From contig NZ_JRJU01000003.1 of NCBI RefSeq assembly GCF_000787375.1, positions 124,001-188,000 on the forward strand: a DNA stretch of 64,000 nt, read 5' to 3'. The notes under the pieces were generated by a model. The model ran no database searches. It worked only from the letters and a program-made list of their open reading frames with translations, and was not told where the DNA came from. Origin of the DNA: Halalkalibacter okhensis (GTDB lineage Bacteria > Bacillota > Bacilli > Bacillales > Bacillaceae_D). Shown piece by piece: positions 46,050 to 56,471 of this stretch (positions within the stretch are counted from its first letter, which is position 1; each line of letters begins with the position of its first letter). The translations under genes and the position numbers were made by a program.

Positions 46050-46904
46050 CTATATTAATTCCGAAGCATATTTATTTAACTCTTTGCTCATTCTCTGAAT
46101 TTCATCAATAAAGGAGGCAATTTCTTGAGTTGATGAGGATTGCTCTGCCCCAACAGCAACAACTCTTTCAATAGAGAGAGTGATTTCATCTATTGAACTT
46201 TGAATATTTGCAAGCGTATTCCGAATTCTTTCAGTAGAAGAAACCGTATCATGTGAAAGTTTTCTGATTTCTTCAGCAACAACTTTAAAGCCTCTTCCCA
46301 CGTCCCCTGCACGGGCAGCTTCTATAGAAGCATTTAACCCTAATATATTTGTTTGATCGGCAATCTTCTTAATAAATGTCAGTACTTCATCTGTATGCTT
46401 AACCGATTCTTTTGCCTTTTGAGATTGAACAGCAAGAGTATCAGTAGCCCTCTCAAGTTCTTCCGCACCATCTGCAATCGTTGTAACCCCTTCATTTGCC
46501 TGAGTTAGGGCAGAAACCATTGTCTCCGATATACCTAATAATAGCTTCTCATTTTGTTCCTGTAGTTGTATTGCAATTGCACCAACAACTTCATCCCCTT
46601 CTAATATAGGTGTTGCCAACCCGGTAAATGGAAATCCAAAAAATTCAGGATCCACCTCAGTTCTTATTGACTTATTATACTTGATGCAATCCGCCAGGGG
46701 TTCCTTCGGGTTTATTCCATCGCCAGCTTTTACCCCTAAATCAATTTTACGTCCTGGATAATAAGCAATCCACTCTTTCCGGTTTGTGAGGCCTATTGCG
46801 ATATCTGGTAGCATGGACTGTATGAATGGAATAACCTCAGTAAATGAAGTTAGTTTATCAACTTTACTCATAGTTATTTCTTCTTTTTGTATATTGAGAT
46901 CCAT
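46050..46904 (-). CDS. Soluble methyl-accepting chemotaxis-type protein (YfmS-like)
   Basis: 284 aa, no membrane segment. The N-terminal half (about 15-125) is a small sensor domain ([20 protein letters not shown]; later [21 protein letters not shown]). The C-terminal half is a short MCP signalling module with [36 protein letters not shown]. Size and layout resemble B. subtilis YfmS, a cytosolic receptor. The start at 46904 has AAGGAG upstream; the internal ATG at 46871 has no good site. The ligand is unknown. Confidence 0.87.
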   Translation of the reverse strand: MDLNIQKEEITMSKVDKLTSFTEVIPFIQSMLPDIAIGLTNRKEWIAYYPGRKIDLGVKAGDGINPKEPLADCIKYNKSIRTEVDPEFFGFPFTGLATPILEGDEVVGAIAIQLQEQNEKLLLGISETMVSALTQANEGVTTIADGAEELERATDTLAVQSQKAKESVKHTDEVLTFIKKIADQTNILGLNASIEAARAGDVGRGFKVVAEEIRKLSHDTVSSTERIRNTLANIQSSIDEITLSIERVVAVGAEQSSSTQEIASFIDEIQRMSKELNKYASELI

Positions 46905-47211
46905 AGTGGTCTCCTTTCTTCTAGTTTAGTTTGTATAATTCAAGTATATATTTTGTACAATATTTTAACAACAATAAGGAATCGGAATCTTAGGGGAATC
47001 ATAGGGGCAGGTTCCTTGTCCTATTTTTTACCCTTCTTTACTCTAAAACTAATAATTGGTGATGCTAATACATACAAAAAGTAATGTTTTTCTGCTTATC
47101 TGTATCCTGAAATCTCGTGACCAATAGAGTTCTTTTTTTAATATACAATAAAAAACTACCTGTCTAAATCAATATATTAGACAGGTAGTCATACTTCCCT
47201 TATTTAAGCTC
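46905..47211. other. Intergenic region between chemoreceptor and arabinofuranosidase genes
   Basis: 307 bp with no gene seen. It contains the chemoreceptor promoter (minus) and the abfA terminator (listed separately). Nothing else was recognised. Confidence 0.5.
47155..47189 (-). terminator. Intrinsic terminator of the arabinofuranosidase operon
   Basis: Perfect 13-bp arms ACTACCTGTCTAA (47155-47167) and TTAGACAGGTAGT (47177-47189); on the minus strand TTTTTATTG follows. Confidence 0.9.
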
Positions 47212-48732
<1,521 letters not shown>

Positions 48733-48744
48733 TCACCCTTATTT

Positions 48745-49008
48745 CTACCATTTAGCTGCACCAGGCATAGGGCAGCTTTTATTTTTTCGTTTGGCTTTAT
48801 AGCTGATGAGCACCCCTGAATACTTACATGTCGAACCATATTGCAAAGAGGTGCAATCAAGGCATAACTGAACGCGCTTACTATACAGTTCTTCATGAAC
48901 AAACTCATCATCCTCTTCAATACTCGAATCGGAATAATAGATAAGAGGTTCATCTGTCACGCTGACATTCCTTTGACATCCCTTGCACTCATTACTGTAT
49001 TTCATCAT
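48745..49008 (-). CDS. Small Cys-rich hypothetical protein between two arabinofuranosidases
   Basis: 87-88 aa. Two CxxC pairs (ECKGCQRN near the N-terminus; LCLDCTSLQYGSTC in the middle) could bind zinc, separated by an acidic stretch (SSIEEDDEFVHEE). No signal peptide or membrane helix. AAGGAG lies before the ATG at 49008, and the gene fits tightly between abfA copy 2 (12 bp gap) and copy 1, so co-translation is plausible. I do not recognise the family. It might be a zinc-ribbon protein; a regulatory role is only a guess. Confidence 0.6.
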   Translation of the reverse strand: MMKYSNECKGCQRNVSVTDEPLIYYSDSSIEEDDEFVHEELYSKRVQLCLDCTSLQYGSTCKYSGVLISYKAKRKNKSCPMPGAAKW

Positions 49009-49020
49009 CAACTGGTCTCC

Positions 49021-50502
49021 TTAATTCAATGCCAAGACAGCTACAGACATAGGAGGAAGCGTGATGTCTAATTTTTTACCGTCCAATGAATATCCAGTAA
49101 ATTCCACAGGCTTTACATTTTCACCATCTTCAAATGAATTATGAGCATCCATCTTATCAGCTGTTAAAATTCTACCGCTAACTGCAGATGTTGCTAGACC
49201 ACGAATGTCGATGGTCACTTCCGCTTCATTCTTATGGTCGACATTACAAATGCTTACATGCACCGTTCCTTCGTCATTTTTTGAAGCGGTAAGGCTGACT
49301 TGCGGAATGGTTTCTCCATCAAACTCATATTGGTTTGCCTTCATATCAATGGCTACCTTTGTTGCATCATGGTGGACCTTATACATTTCGAATACATGAT
49401 ACGTAGGGGTGAAAATCATTTTCTCTCCTTCCGTTAAAATCATAGATTGAAGAACATTCACGGTTTGAGCGATATTCGTCATTTGTACACGGTCACAATG
49501 ATCATGGAAAATATGAAAATGGATACCTGCAACAAGTGCATCTCGAATCGTATTTTGTTGATACAAAAATCCAGGATTTGTACCAGGCTCTACATCAAAC
49601 CATGTCCCCCACTCATCAATAATCATTCCAACTCGCTTGTCGGGATCATATTTATCCATAATGGTGCCATGCTTACGAATTAACGTATCCATATGTAACG
49701 CTTTTTTCATCGTTACAAACCACTCACCTTCAGGGAATCCAGTTGCTGCCCCTTTCCCAGTCCAAAATTCACCAGGCACCGTATAATAATGCAGACTTAG
49801 TCCATCCATGTAGCGCGCAGACTCTCGCATTAACACTTCTGTCCAATGATAATCATCCACATTAGCACCACCGGCAATCTTGTAAATTTGGTTTCCATCA
49901 TAGTTACGAACATACGTCTGATAACGACGATAGAGATCAGAATAGTATTCAGGACGCATATTCCCTCCGCAACCCCAGTTCTCATTCCCAACACCAAAAT
50001 AGGTTAATTTCCAAGGTTCTTCTTGGCCATTCTCTCTTCTCCAATTGGCCATCGGCGACTCTCCTTTGAATGTCATGTACTCAACCCATTCCGACATTTC
50101 TTGGACCGTCCCACTTCCAACATTTCCACAAATATACGGCTCACATTCAAGCATTTCACAAAGCATCATAAACTCATGTGTACCAAAATGATTGTTTTCA
50201 ACTACACCACCCCAATGTGTGTTTACCATCCGTTTTCGATTTTCCCTTGGTCCTACCCCATCTTTCCAATGATACTCATCAGCAAAGCATCCGCCAGGCC
50301 AGCGAAGAACTGGGATGTTGATGTTTTTTAATGCCTCTACCACATCGTTGCGAATTCCATTTGTATTAGGAATCGGCGAATCTTCTCCTACCCATATCCC
50401 TTCATAAATACATCTACCTAAATGCTCAGCAAAGTGCCCATATATATTTTTATTAATCCTTCCCTGTTCAACATCTACATTTAAAATCGCCTGTTGTTTC
50501 AT
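49021..50502 (-). CDS. Intracellular alpha-L-arabinofuranosidase, GH51 (copy 2)
   Basis: 493-495-aa GH51 enzyme, related to copy 1 but distinct. Acid/base Glu in [14 protein letters not shown] and nucleophile in [15 protein letters not shown]. The N-terminus [22 protein letters not shown] is typical of the Abf2/AbfB-like branch. GAGGTG sits too close to the ATG at 50508 and well spaced for the one at 50502. It heads the abf part of the cluster, downstream of an operator-bearing region. The two enzymes may split arabinan and arabinoxylan side-chain linkages. Confidence 0.92.
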   Translation of the reverse strand: MKQQAILNVDVEQGRINKNIYGHFAEHLGRCIYEGIWVGEDSPIPNTNGIRNDVVEALKNINIPVLRWPGGCFADEYHWKDGVGPRENRKRMVNTHWGGVVENNHFGTHEFMMLCEMLECEPYICGNVGSGTVQEMSEWVEYMTFKGESPMANWRRENGQEEPWKLTYFGVGNENWGCGGNMRPEYYSDLYRRYQTYVRNYDGNQIYKIAGGANVDDYHWTEVLMRESARYMDGLSLHYYTVPGEFWTGKGAATGFPEGEWFVTMKKALHMDTLIRKHGTIMDKYDPDKRVGMIIDEWGTWFDVEPGTNPGFLYQQNTIRDALVAGIHFHIFHDHCDRVQMTNIAQTVNVLQSMILTEGEKMIFTPTYHVFEMYKVHHDATKVAIDMKANQYEFDGETIPQVSLTASKNDEGTVHVSICNVDHKNEAEVTIDIRGLATSAVSGRILTADKMDAHNSFEDGENVKPVEFTGYSLDGKKLDITLPPMSVAVLALN

Positions 50503-50548
50503 ATTCATTTCACCTCATAGTTTTTGGTTTTTCTTACCTATCTGAATC

Positions 50549-50562
50549 CGTTTACGTACACG
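50549..50562. promoter_or_regulatory. Operator (imperfect) upstream of abfA copy 2
   Basis: CGTTTACGTACACG differs by one base from the palindrome CGTGTACGTACACG found three times upstream of the ABC importer genes. It overlaps TGAATCCGTTTAC (50543-50555), a cre-like element. Confidence 0.65.
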
Positions 50563-50617
50563 ATAAAAAAATCACTTCCCACTTAGCAAAAAATATATAT
50601 GCTAATTTACAATAGTT

Positions 50618-50631
50618 CGTGTACATAAACG
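50618..50631. promoter_or_regulatory. Second imperfect operator upstream of abfA copy 2
   Basis: CGTGTACATAAACG keeps one full half-site of CGTGTACGTACACG and a weak second half. It lies 69 bp from the site at 50549, so the two could act as a pair. Confidence 0.5.
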
Positions 50632-50716
50632 TCTAAGATATAGTTACTTATTCTAGGGACTATATAAAATTCCCCCAAATAAGCTCAATCATATGCTCAT
50701 CTACTTTTATCATCAC

Positions 50717-50750
50717 CACTCCTCATTTATCATTTGATAAACGAGGAGTG
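50717..50750 (-). terminator. Hairpin after the ABC binding-protein gene
   Basis: Arms CACTCCTCATTTATCA (50717-50732) and TGATAAACGAGGAGTG (50735-50750) pair with one mismatch. The minus-strand flank is not T-rich, so it may be a partial terminator or 3-prime stabiliser. Confidence 0.6.
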
Positions 50751-50773
50751 ATGAAATTTACGATCAACTATGA

Positions 50774-52111
50774 CTATTCTTGCATATTGGCTTCAATAGT
50801 CTCCTGCGCACGTTTCAACGCTTCTTCTGCCGTTTGCGTTTGTTGTCTTAGTACATCATTAAAAATATTTGTACTAAACTCATTAGCTACACTAGGCGTA
50901 TGTGGTGTAATATTTACTGAATTAATCTCATCACGAACCTCTAATAATACATCAAAAATATTATCACCAAAGTATTGATAGAAACTATTATCCTCTTTAA
51001 ATACGTCATTATCCCATACATCCCAACGAGGAGGATCAAATCCAAGAACAGTCCAAAGCTTTTCGTTTGCCTCTTCAGACAGCTTCGCATAGGCTAAGAA
51101 ATCTTTAGCAAGGTCTTCATGGTCTGTTTGATTTGTAACAACAGTTCCCGTCCCCCCCATACCGGCTGAACGGAATCCACCTTCTTCCCATGCAGGCAGT
51201 GGATTTATAACCATTTTCCCTTTTAAATCAGGCATATTTTCAAGGAAGCGTCCCATATACCAGATTGGCATCGCAAAAGAAGCTACATTCCCTTCATTCA
51301 TATACGCATAAAATTCTTCAGCATGCGGTTCCCCACCTGGCGTAAGTTCAGCAATTTCATGGACATAAATGAGATCATGCAAGAACTGTAACACTTCAAT
51401 ATTTTCCGGAGCGTCTAGAGTTAAATTGCCATTCTCATCAAACCAATCTGAGCCACGTTGGCTGACCATCTGAAACATTGGTAAGTAATCATCCGTATGA
51501 ACGGTTGTCATGACTTTTCCCGTTTTTTCTACCACTTGTTTACCAGCTTCAACATAGTCATCCCATGTTTGGATCGATTCAATGTCTACTCCTGCTTCAT
51601 CCATAATTTCTTGATTATAGTACATTACAGACGCACCAACATGAGTAGGCATTCCGTAATATTGGCCCTCTTTAGCATAGATATCAAAACGAGCTTCAAT
51701 GAATTTATCTATAATTGGTTCCACATGGTCATTCATTGGTAATAGTTGTGGTACCCCTTGGAGGAAGTTAGGAAAACGAGAAATCTCAATATCTGCTATA
51801 TCAGGTGCTCCTGAACCTGATTGTAATGCTAGTAAGAGATTGTTGTGCATTTGATCAAATGGATAGGTTTCTGCAACAAGTTTCAGTGGTCTATCAGGAA
51901 ATTCTTCATTCCAAGCAATCGCTGCATCCTCAAATAAATCCACATGCTGACCAGCAAATGTCCAATATGTGAGTTCTGTAGCACCCTCAATATCATCCCC
52001 AACAACAGACGTTTCATCTGCCTCCCCTGAAGAGGAAGAACTACCCCCACAAGCAACTAACACGAGTGTCATAAACCCAATCAACGTCAATAACAAACTT
52101 TTCCTTTTCAT
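50774..52111 (-). CDS. araN: Sugar ABC transporter substrate-binding lipoprotein (AraN-like)
   Basis: 445-aa family-1 extracellular solute-binding lipoprotein. The signal peptide ends in LVLVACGGSSSSS with the lipidated Cys near residue 21. The mature region has TYWTFAGQHVDLFEDAA and GSGAPDIADIEISRFPNF. AGGGGGATTG precedes the ATG at 52111. It lies after two permease genes and a YesL-type gene, and before two arabinofuranosidases, so arabino-oligosaccharides are the probable ligand. No ATPase gene is present; bacilli commonly use the shared MsmX ATPase. Confidence 0.82.
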   Translation of the reverse strand: MKRKSLLLTLIGFMTLVLVACGGSSSSSGEADETSVVGDDIEGATELTYWTFAGQHVDLFEDAAIAWNEEFPDRPLKLVAETYPFDQMHNNLLLALQSGSGAPDIADIEISRFPNFLQGVPQLLPMNDHVEPIIDKFIEARFDIYAKEGQYYGMPTHVGASVMYYNQEIMDEAGVDIESIQTWDDYVEAGKQVVEKTGKVMTTVHTDDYLPMFQMVSQRGSDWFDENGNLTLDAPENIEVLQFLHDLIYVHEIAELTPGGEPHAEEFYAYMNEGNVASFAMPIWYMGRFLENMPDLKGKMVINPLPAWEEGGFRSAGMGGTGTVVTNQTDHEDLAKDFLAYAKLSEEANEKLWTVLGFDPPRWDVWDNDVFKEDNSFYQYFGDNIFDVLLEVRDEINSVNITPHTPSVANEFSTNIFNDVLRQQTQTAEEALKRAQETIEANMQE

Positions 52112-52236
52112 CACAATCCCCCTATTATTTAATAAGTGATATTTGAAAAATATATAGCAAATTAGTTCCCCTATCACCTCCTTAGATTTCTCGCTGCTTT
52201 TAGATGATCTTTTGTCGACGCTTACAATTTATTAGT

Positions 52237-52854
52237 TTAAGAGGTTTGTTCGTCTATTTTGACAAAAGTTTGCATAGAGAGCCACATGCATCCTATTGCA
52301 GCGAAGCTAACTGAGAAAAACGGGATCAATCCTGGAAAATCAAGTGAAACATATATGACTGTAAAAACCACTACACCACTTGCCATCGTATAGTGGATTT
52401 TCGTCAATCCAATAATGATCGCATTACGAATGTATGAAATCCATGTTGTTTGATAGTGTGCCAATAGTGGAAAAGCCCAAATAACAACGATAATATAAAA
52501 AAATAATATAAAATAGAAAGCGAACGGAATAACAAATAGTAGATCTTCACTTCTTGCTATTGCTATATAATTCAGATAAAGAATCCCTCCAATGACGGTT
52601 AAACTCCAACCCATTAAATTAGAACGAATGAACTCTTCTTTGTAAATTTGCTTAAACGATTTCCAAAGTTTAATATCCGTGTTTCCCATGATCAATTTTC
52701 TCGATAACCCTAATGCTGCTAACGTTGCTGGAAAGACGCCTCCTACAAATAAACCCAAGAGCGTGTAATAAAACCATAAAATATTAATTGCAGCTAGTTG
52801 CACGATCCAACGAAGGATTCGATCAAGGGATGATACAATTTGAGCTCCGTTCAT
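52237..52854 (-). CDS. YesL-family (DUF624) membrane protein
   Basis: 205 aa with about five hydrophobic helices (RWIVQLAAINILWFYYTLLGLFVGG at the N-terminus). This is the YesL family, often encoded among carbohydrate ABC genes in bacilli and of unknown function. AGAGGTGA precedes the ATG. It lies between the permease and binding-protein genes in one minus-strand transcript. Confidence 0.8.
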   Translation of the reverse strand: MNGAQIVSSLDRILRWIVQLAAINILWFYYTLLGLFVGGVFPATLAALGLSRKLIMGNTDIKLWKSFKQIYKEEFIRSNLMGWSLTVIGGILYLNYIAIARSEDLLFVIPFAFYFILFFYIIVVIWAFPLLAHYQTTWISYIRNAIIIGLTKIHYTMASGVVVFTVIYVSLDFPGLIPFFSVSFAAIGCMWLSMQTFVKIDEQTS

Positions 52855-52908
52855 ATACTGCTCACCTCTTTAATTACAATAGTCCTTTTCCTCTAAAGTC
52901 ATAAACAA

Positions 52909-53748
52909 TTACCCTTTTACTCCCCCAACTGTTAGACCTGCTACAAAATAACGTTGGAAGAAAATAAACAATATAACGATCGGAACAATCGTCATGACAG
53001 AACCAGCAAGTAAAATATCATAGTTGTTACCATATGGTGTTAATAGTGTCGCTAAACCAATTGGTAGCGTAAACATATCATTAGATCGTAACACAACTAA
53101 CGGCCATAAGAAGTTATTCCAACTATTTAATCCTTGTAATATAGCCATTGCTGCTAATGACGGCCCCATAAGCGGAAGCATAATCCTAAAAAAGATTCCA
53201 TATTCAGTACAACCATCAATCCTTGCAGCATCCATTAGTTCTTTAGGAAGTCCTAACGCATATTGTCTAAAGAAAAAGACAGCAATTGGCGCAACTATCG
53301 CAGGCAAAATAACGGCTGAATAGGTATTTACCAAATTTAGCTTAATCATTAATTGAAAAAGAGGTAGCATTAATATTTCAAATGGAATCATCAAAATGAT
53401 TAAAACGAGTAAAAAGAAAAAGTTTCTACCTTTGAAATCATATACTGCCAATGCATAACCTACCATAGAAGAAAATAGTAAAGATAAGACAACAATGACT
53501 AACGATATCCAAACACTATTTCCAAACCATTTCCAATAGATTTCAGCTTCAGTAAAAATAAAGATGAAATTATCGAGCGTTAATGTACTTGGATCAAAGA
53601 TTAAGCTTATCCCATTTCTCATTAAATCGGTTGCTGGTCGAAATGAAGCAAGAGTTAAATTCAAAAGTGGAAATAAGGCAAGAAATGCTACAACCATAAA
53701 TCCAATTGTAAGCAGCCATGTTAGTAAAGGATTATTTTTTTGCTTCAT
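52909..53748 (-). CDS. araQ: Sugar ABC transporter permease, MalG/AraQ type
   Basis: 279-aa permease with six helices and the cytosolic EAA loop MDAARIDGCTEYGIFFRIMLPLMGPSLAA that contacts the ATPase. It forms the channel with the neighbouring AraP-like subunit. The ATG overlaps the stop of that gene (TAATG). Confidence 0.85.
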   Translation of the reverse strand: MKQKNNPLLTWLLTIGFMVVAFLALFPLLNLTLASFRPATDLMRNGISLIFDPSTLTLDNFIFIFTEAEIYWKWFGNSVWISLVIVVLSLLFSSMVGYALAVYDFKGRNFFFLLVLIILMIPFEILMLPLFQLMIKLNLVNTYSAVILPAIVAPIAVFFFRQYALGLPKELMDAARIDGCTEYGIFFRIMLPLMGPSLAAMAILQGLNSWNNFLWPLVVLRSNDMFTLPIGLATLLTPYGNNYDILLAGSVMTIVPIVILFIFFQRYFVAGLTVGGVKG

Positions 53749-54698
53749 TACTCATCCCCCCTTTTAAAGGCACCGGTTAGAAACAGTTGAGTCAAACTAA
53801 TGACAAAGATGATTAACATTAATACAACGCCAATCGCTGCACCAAACCCCATATCATTCTGTTGAATTCCTTCTTGATATAGATAACCAACGATCGTTAA
53901 ACCAATATTCCCTGGTGAACCGGATGTCCAGAATACGAAGCTTTCCTCAAACATTCTAAATCCACCAATAATTGAAATGGTAGCAACGAAAATAGTAACC
54001 GGTTTTAAAAATGGCAACGTAACATAAAAGAATTTCTGCAGGGCACGGGCACCATCAATGTCTGCCGCTTCATATAGCTCTTTCGGTACATTTTGTAACG
54101 CAGCTAAAAAGTACAAGATATTAATTCCCATCCAGCGCCAAGATGCAAGTACTACCATTAGAAACATCCCAGACCAAGCGTTGTATCTCCAATCAACTGA
54201 TTCAAGGCCAATCCAATTCAAGATTTGGTTCGCTACTGCCGTATCACTTTCAGCAAACATTAAACGAAAAACCATACCTGCAACAATGACTGACGTTAAT
54301 GCAGGTAAAAAGAGAGCTGTCCTAAATAATATTCTGAATTTCACTACCTTCGAATTTAACAAGACAGCTAACAACATCGGCAATGAGACTAAAATAATAA
54401 CGGTTAAAATCATATAGATCGTTGTATTTTGTAATGCTGTGAAAAACGTCGGATTAATAATTCTCGTATAATTCCTTAACCCAATAAATGTTACTTCACC
54501 AGGTAATACTCTTTGAAAGCTCATAATAATCGCTTGAATTGCTGGGTATAACGACAATACTAAAAACGAGAGTACAAATGGTGAAATCAAGACATACGGC
54601 ACGACTTTTTGAGAGTTTAAGAATGTGAGTAATCCGCCATTCCTCCTGTTTCTCATTTGGACGACTTCTGTTTTGCTATCCTTTCCAGTTTGTAACAT
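53748..54698 (-). CDS. araP: Sugar ABC transporter permease, MalF/AraP type
   Basis: 316-aa permease, six helices, EAA loop YEAADIDGARALQKFFYVTLPFLKP. AGAGGGGG lies before the ATG at 54698; the frame extends to 54734, but that part overlaps the ribosome binding site. First gene of the importer operon, preceded by a large regulatory region with three perfect palindromes. Confidence 0.86.
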   Translation of the reverse strand: MLQTGKDSKTEVVQMRNRRNGGLLTFLNSQKVVPYVLISPFVLSFLVLSLYPAIQAIIMSFQRVLPGEVTFIGLRNYTRIINPTFFTALQNTTIYMILTVIILVSLPMLLAVLLNSKVVKFRILFRTALFLPALTSVIVAGMVFRLMFAESDTAVANQILNWIGLESVDWRYNAWSGMFLMVVLASWRWMGINILYFLAALQNVPKELYEAADIDGARALQKFFYVTLPFLKPVTIFVATISIIGGFRMFEESFVFWTSGSPGNIGLTIVGYLYQEGIQQNDMGFGAAIGVVLMLIIFVISLTQLFLTGAFKRGDE

Positions 54699-54755
54699 AG
54701 GAACCCCCTCTATCGTTTTGGATTTTCTGTTCAAATACAGCGTACACGACCGGAA

Positions 54756-54769
54756 TGAATCCGCTTACA
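54756..54769 (-). promoter_or_regulatory. cre-like element in the araP leader
   Basis: TGAATCCGCTTACA differs from TGWNANCGNTNWCA at one position. It lies just downstream of the predicted transcription start, where CcpA blocks elongation. The 13-base core TGAATCCGYTTAC recurs at 50543-50555 upstream of abfA copy 2. Confidence 0.5.
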
Positions 54770-54798
54770 TAATGTAGTTTGACATCAACTCCCCATTA

Positions 54799-54827
54799 AA
54801 TGTAGTGAGTCTTGTTTTGCACTTCAA
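54799..54827 (-). promoter_or_regulatory. Probable sigma-A promoter of the arabinan importer operon
   Basis: On the minus strand, -35 TTGAAG (54827-54822) and -10 TACATT (54804-54799) with a 17-bp spacer, about 100 bp before the araP-like start. Confidence 0.5.
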
Positions 54828-54855
54828 TTGTTTTGTATACGAATTTCTCTAGCAC

Positions 54856-54869
54856 CGTGTACGTACACG
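54856..54869. promoter_or_regulatory. Operator 1: perfect 14-bp palindrome
   Basis: CGTGTACGTACACG, perfectly self-complementary with the central CG favoured by LacI-family regulators. It lies about 30 bp upstream of the -35 element. Confidence 0.8.
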
Positions 54870-54934
54870 AAATTGCGCTTGATGATTCTACTAAATGATG
54901 TTGTTTTGTTTCATTTCTTTAATATGATTAATAG

Positions 54935-54948
54935 CGTGTACGTACACG
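54935..54948. promoter_or_regulatory. Operator 2: perfect 14-bp palindrome
   Basis: Identical CGTGTACGTACACG, 79 bp from operator 1. Confidence 0.8.
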
Positions 54949-55020
54949 AAAAAATCCGGTAAGCAATGATCACCTTTACTTTTGAAAGGTAATACATTTC
55001 TATTTAGCTCTTGCGAAAGC

Positions 55021-55038
55021 TTCGTGTACGTACACGAA
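55021..55038. promoter_or_regulatory. Operator 3: perfect 18-bp palindrome
   Basis: TTCGTGTACGTACACGAA contains the same 14-mer with two further paired bases on each side; its centre is 88 bp from that of operator 2. Confidence 0.8.
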
Positions 55039-55170
55039 AAAATGAATGTTAATTTAATCTCCTTTTCTTCCATAAAAAGGGAAGAAATTAATGACTTCCT
55101 TAGCTCTGAAATTATCGTAACACCCTTCTCAACGACCGTCAACTACATTTTAAAATTTTCTGAAAACGTA

Positions 55171-56160
55171 TTAAATAGACTCACCTTTAATAATTTCATA
55201 ATCTAACAAAGGAGTTGGTACAAAATCCCCATGATCAATTTTGTTTACGATGCTTTCTATCGCCCTTCTGCCGATTTCTTCAATTGGATATTTAACAGTC
55301 GTTAACCGTGGCGTGACATACTCTAATATATCAATATCATCAAAGCCCATTACTCCCACTTGCTCAGGAATGCTCACACCTTGTTTCTTAAGATAATGCA
55401 TTACCTTTAATGCATAGAGATCCGTCGAACAGACGATAGCTGCTTTTTCATTTTTGCTAAACGTTAGATTCTCTAACTCTTTAATATACTCACTACTCTT
55501 AATAATAACTGGTTTAGAGTGAATTCTATTTCTTTTTAGTCCTTCATAAAAACCATTCAGCCTTTCTTCCTGCGTGTAAATATTTGATTTCCCTAAATAA
55601 GCAAGAGGCGGACTAATATAAATAAATTTTTGGTATCCTTGACTTACTATATAATCGATGGCATCCTTCATAGCTTGGCGCTCTCGAATCCCTATATATT
55701 CCCATTTTTCAGATATATAATTGAAGATTGTAATAATAGGAATATCAAACTTGCTTAAATAAGATTCAAATTGCTCCCCCTTATTAACAGTAAACAGGAT
55801 GATTCCATCAACCTTTCCATTCACTAAATAGTTAATACAATCGATTTCACTTTCCGGCTTTTTGTCTGATAAAGTAATATTAACAAAGTAGCCTAATTGT
55901 CTAGCTTTCAGCTCAATTGCATTTAGTAATTGTGCAAAAGATCGATTATGCAAATCAAACAAGATTACCCCGATCGTCATCGTTTTTCCCATGACAAGAC
56001 TTCTTGCCGTATAATCAGGTTGGTAGTTCATCTCTTTTGCTACTTCTAGAATCTTTTTTTTCGTTTTCTCGCTAATTCCTGTTCGGTTATTAAGTGCCCG
56101 GTCCACTGTACCAGCTGACACTCCGCAAATCGTTGCAATATCTTTAATGGTTACCTTCAC
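55171..56160 (-). CDS. LacI-family transcriptional regulator of the arabinan cluster
   Basis: 329 aa. The LacI HTH (VTIKDIATICGVSAGTVDRALNN) and hinge (YQPDYTARSLVMGK) are followed by a periplasmic-binding-protein-like sensor domain. The GTG start has a GGGGGAGAG site, including an unusual run of nine G residues. It lies upstream of, and on the same strand as, the arabinan genes. The palindromes next door have the central CpG of LacI sites, so it is the probable binder. Classical AraR of B. subtilis has a GntR-type DNA-binding domain, so this is a different regulator type for the same kind of pathway. Confidence 0.88.
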   Translation of the reverse strand: MKVTIKDIATICGVSAGTVDRALNNRTGISEKTKKKILEVAKEMNYQPDYTARSLVMGKTMTIGVILFDLHNRSFAQLLNAIELKARQLGYFVNITLSDKKPESEIDCINYLVNGKVDGIILFTVNKGEQFESYLSKFDIPIITIFNYISEKWEYIGIRERQAMKDAIDYIVSQGYQKFIYISPPLAYLGKSNIYTQEERLNGFYEGLKRNRIHSKPVIIKSSEYIKELENLTFSKNEKAAIVCSTDLYALKVMHYLKKQGVSIPEQVGVMGFDDIDILEYVTPRLTTVKYPIEEIGRRAIESIVNKIDHGDFVPTPLLDYEIIKGESI

Positions 56161-56471
56161 TGTCTCTCCCCCCCCCTAGCATTTGACGGATAAGATTATT
56201 TCGATATGTGTATACCTCACCCTTTCGTTTGTACTTCTGTATTAAATCTATAATTCTAAAATATACAACATTTTATAAAATAAAAAACAAAAAAATACCA
56301 TAGGAACTATTAACCCTTTTGTATAGCTTTTTTAGACAGCATAAGTAAAATGTGGTAAAATCACCCTACTTTTTATACTTAATTACAAGAAAGCCTTTTA
56401 GTAGAAGTTTTGCTAGCCTACCTATCCCTTCTAACATTAATCATCAACATCCAAAACAAGGTTCAAGTGTG
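56161..56471. other. Intergenic region upstream of the LacI-family regulator
   Basis: 311 bp with no gene. It should carry the regulator promoter on the minus strand, and the 3-prime end of the MFS transcript. No copy of the CGTGTACGTACACG operator is present, so autoregulation by that site is not indicated. Nine consecutive C residues lie at 56168-56176. Confidence 0.5.

Larger units (their letters stand above)
54699..55170. other. Regulatory region upstream of the arabinan importer operon
   Basis: 472 bp between the araP-like start and the LacI-family stop. It holds a probable promoter, a cre-like element, three perfect operators and one half-site (GTACACG, 54742-54748), listed separately. 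An open frame of 83 codons crosses the operators on the minus strand; I regard it as spurious. Confidence 0.7.

Noticed and set aside
54891-55142. 83-codon minus-strand open frame in the arabinan regulatory region
   Set aside because: It spans two perfect operator palindromes and has no ribosome binding site; the region is better explained as regulatory.
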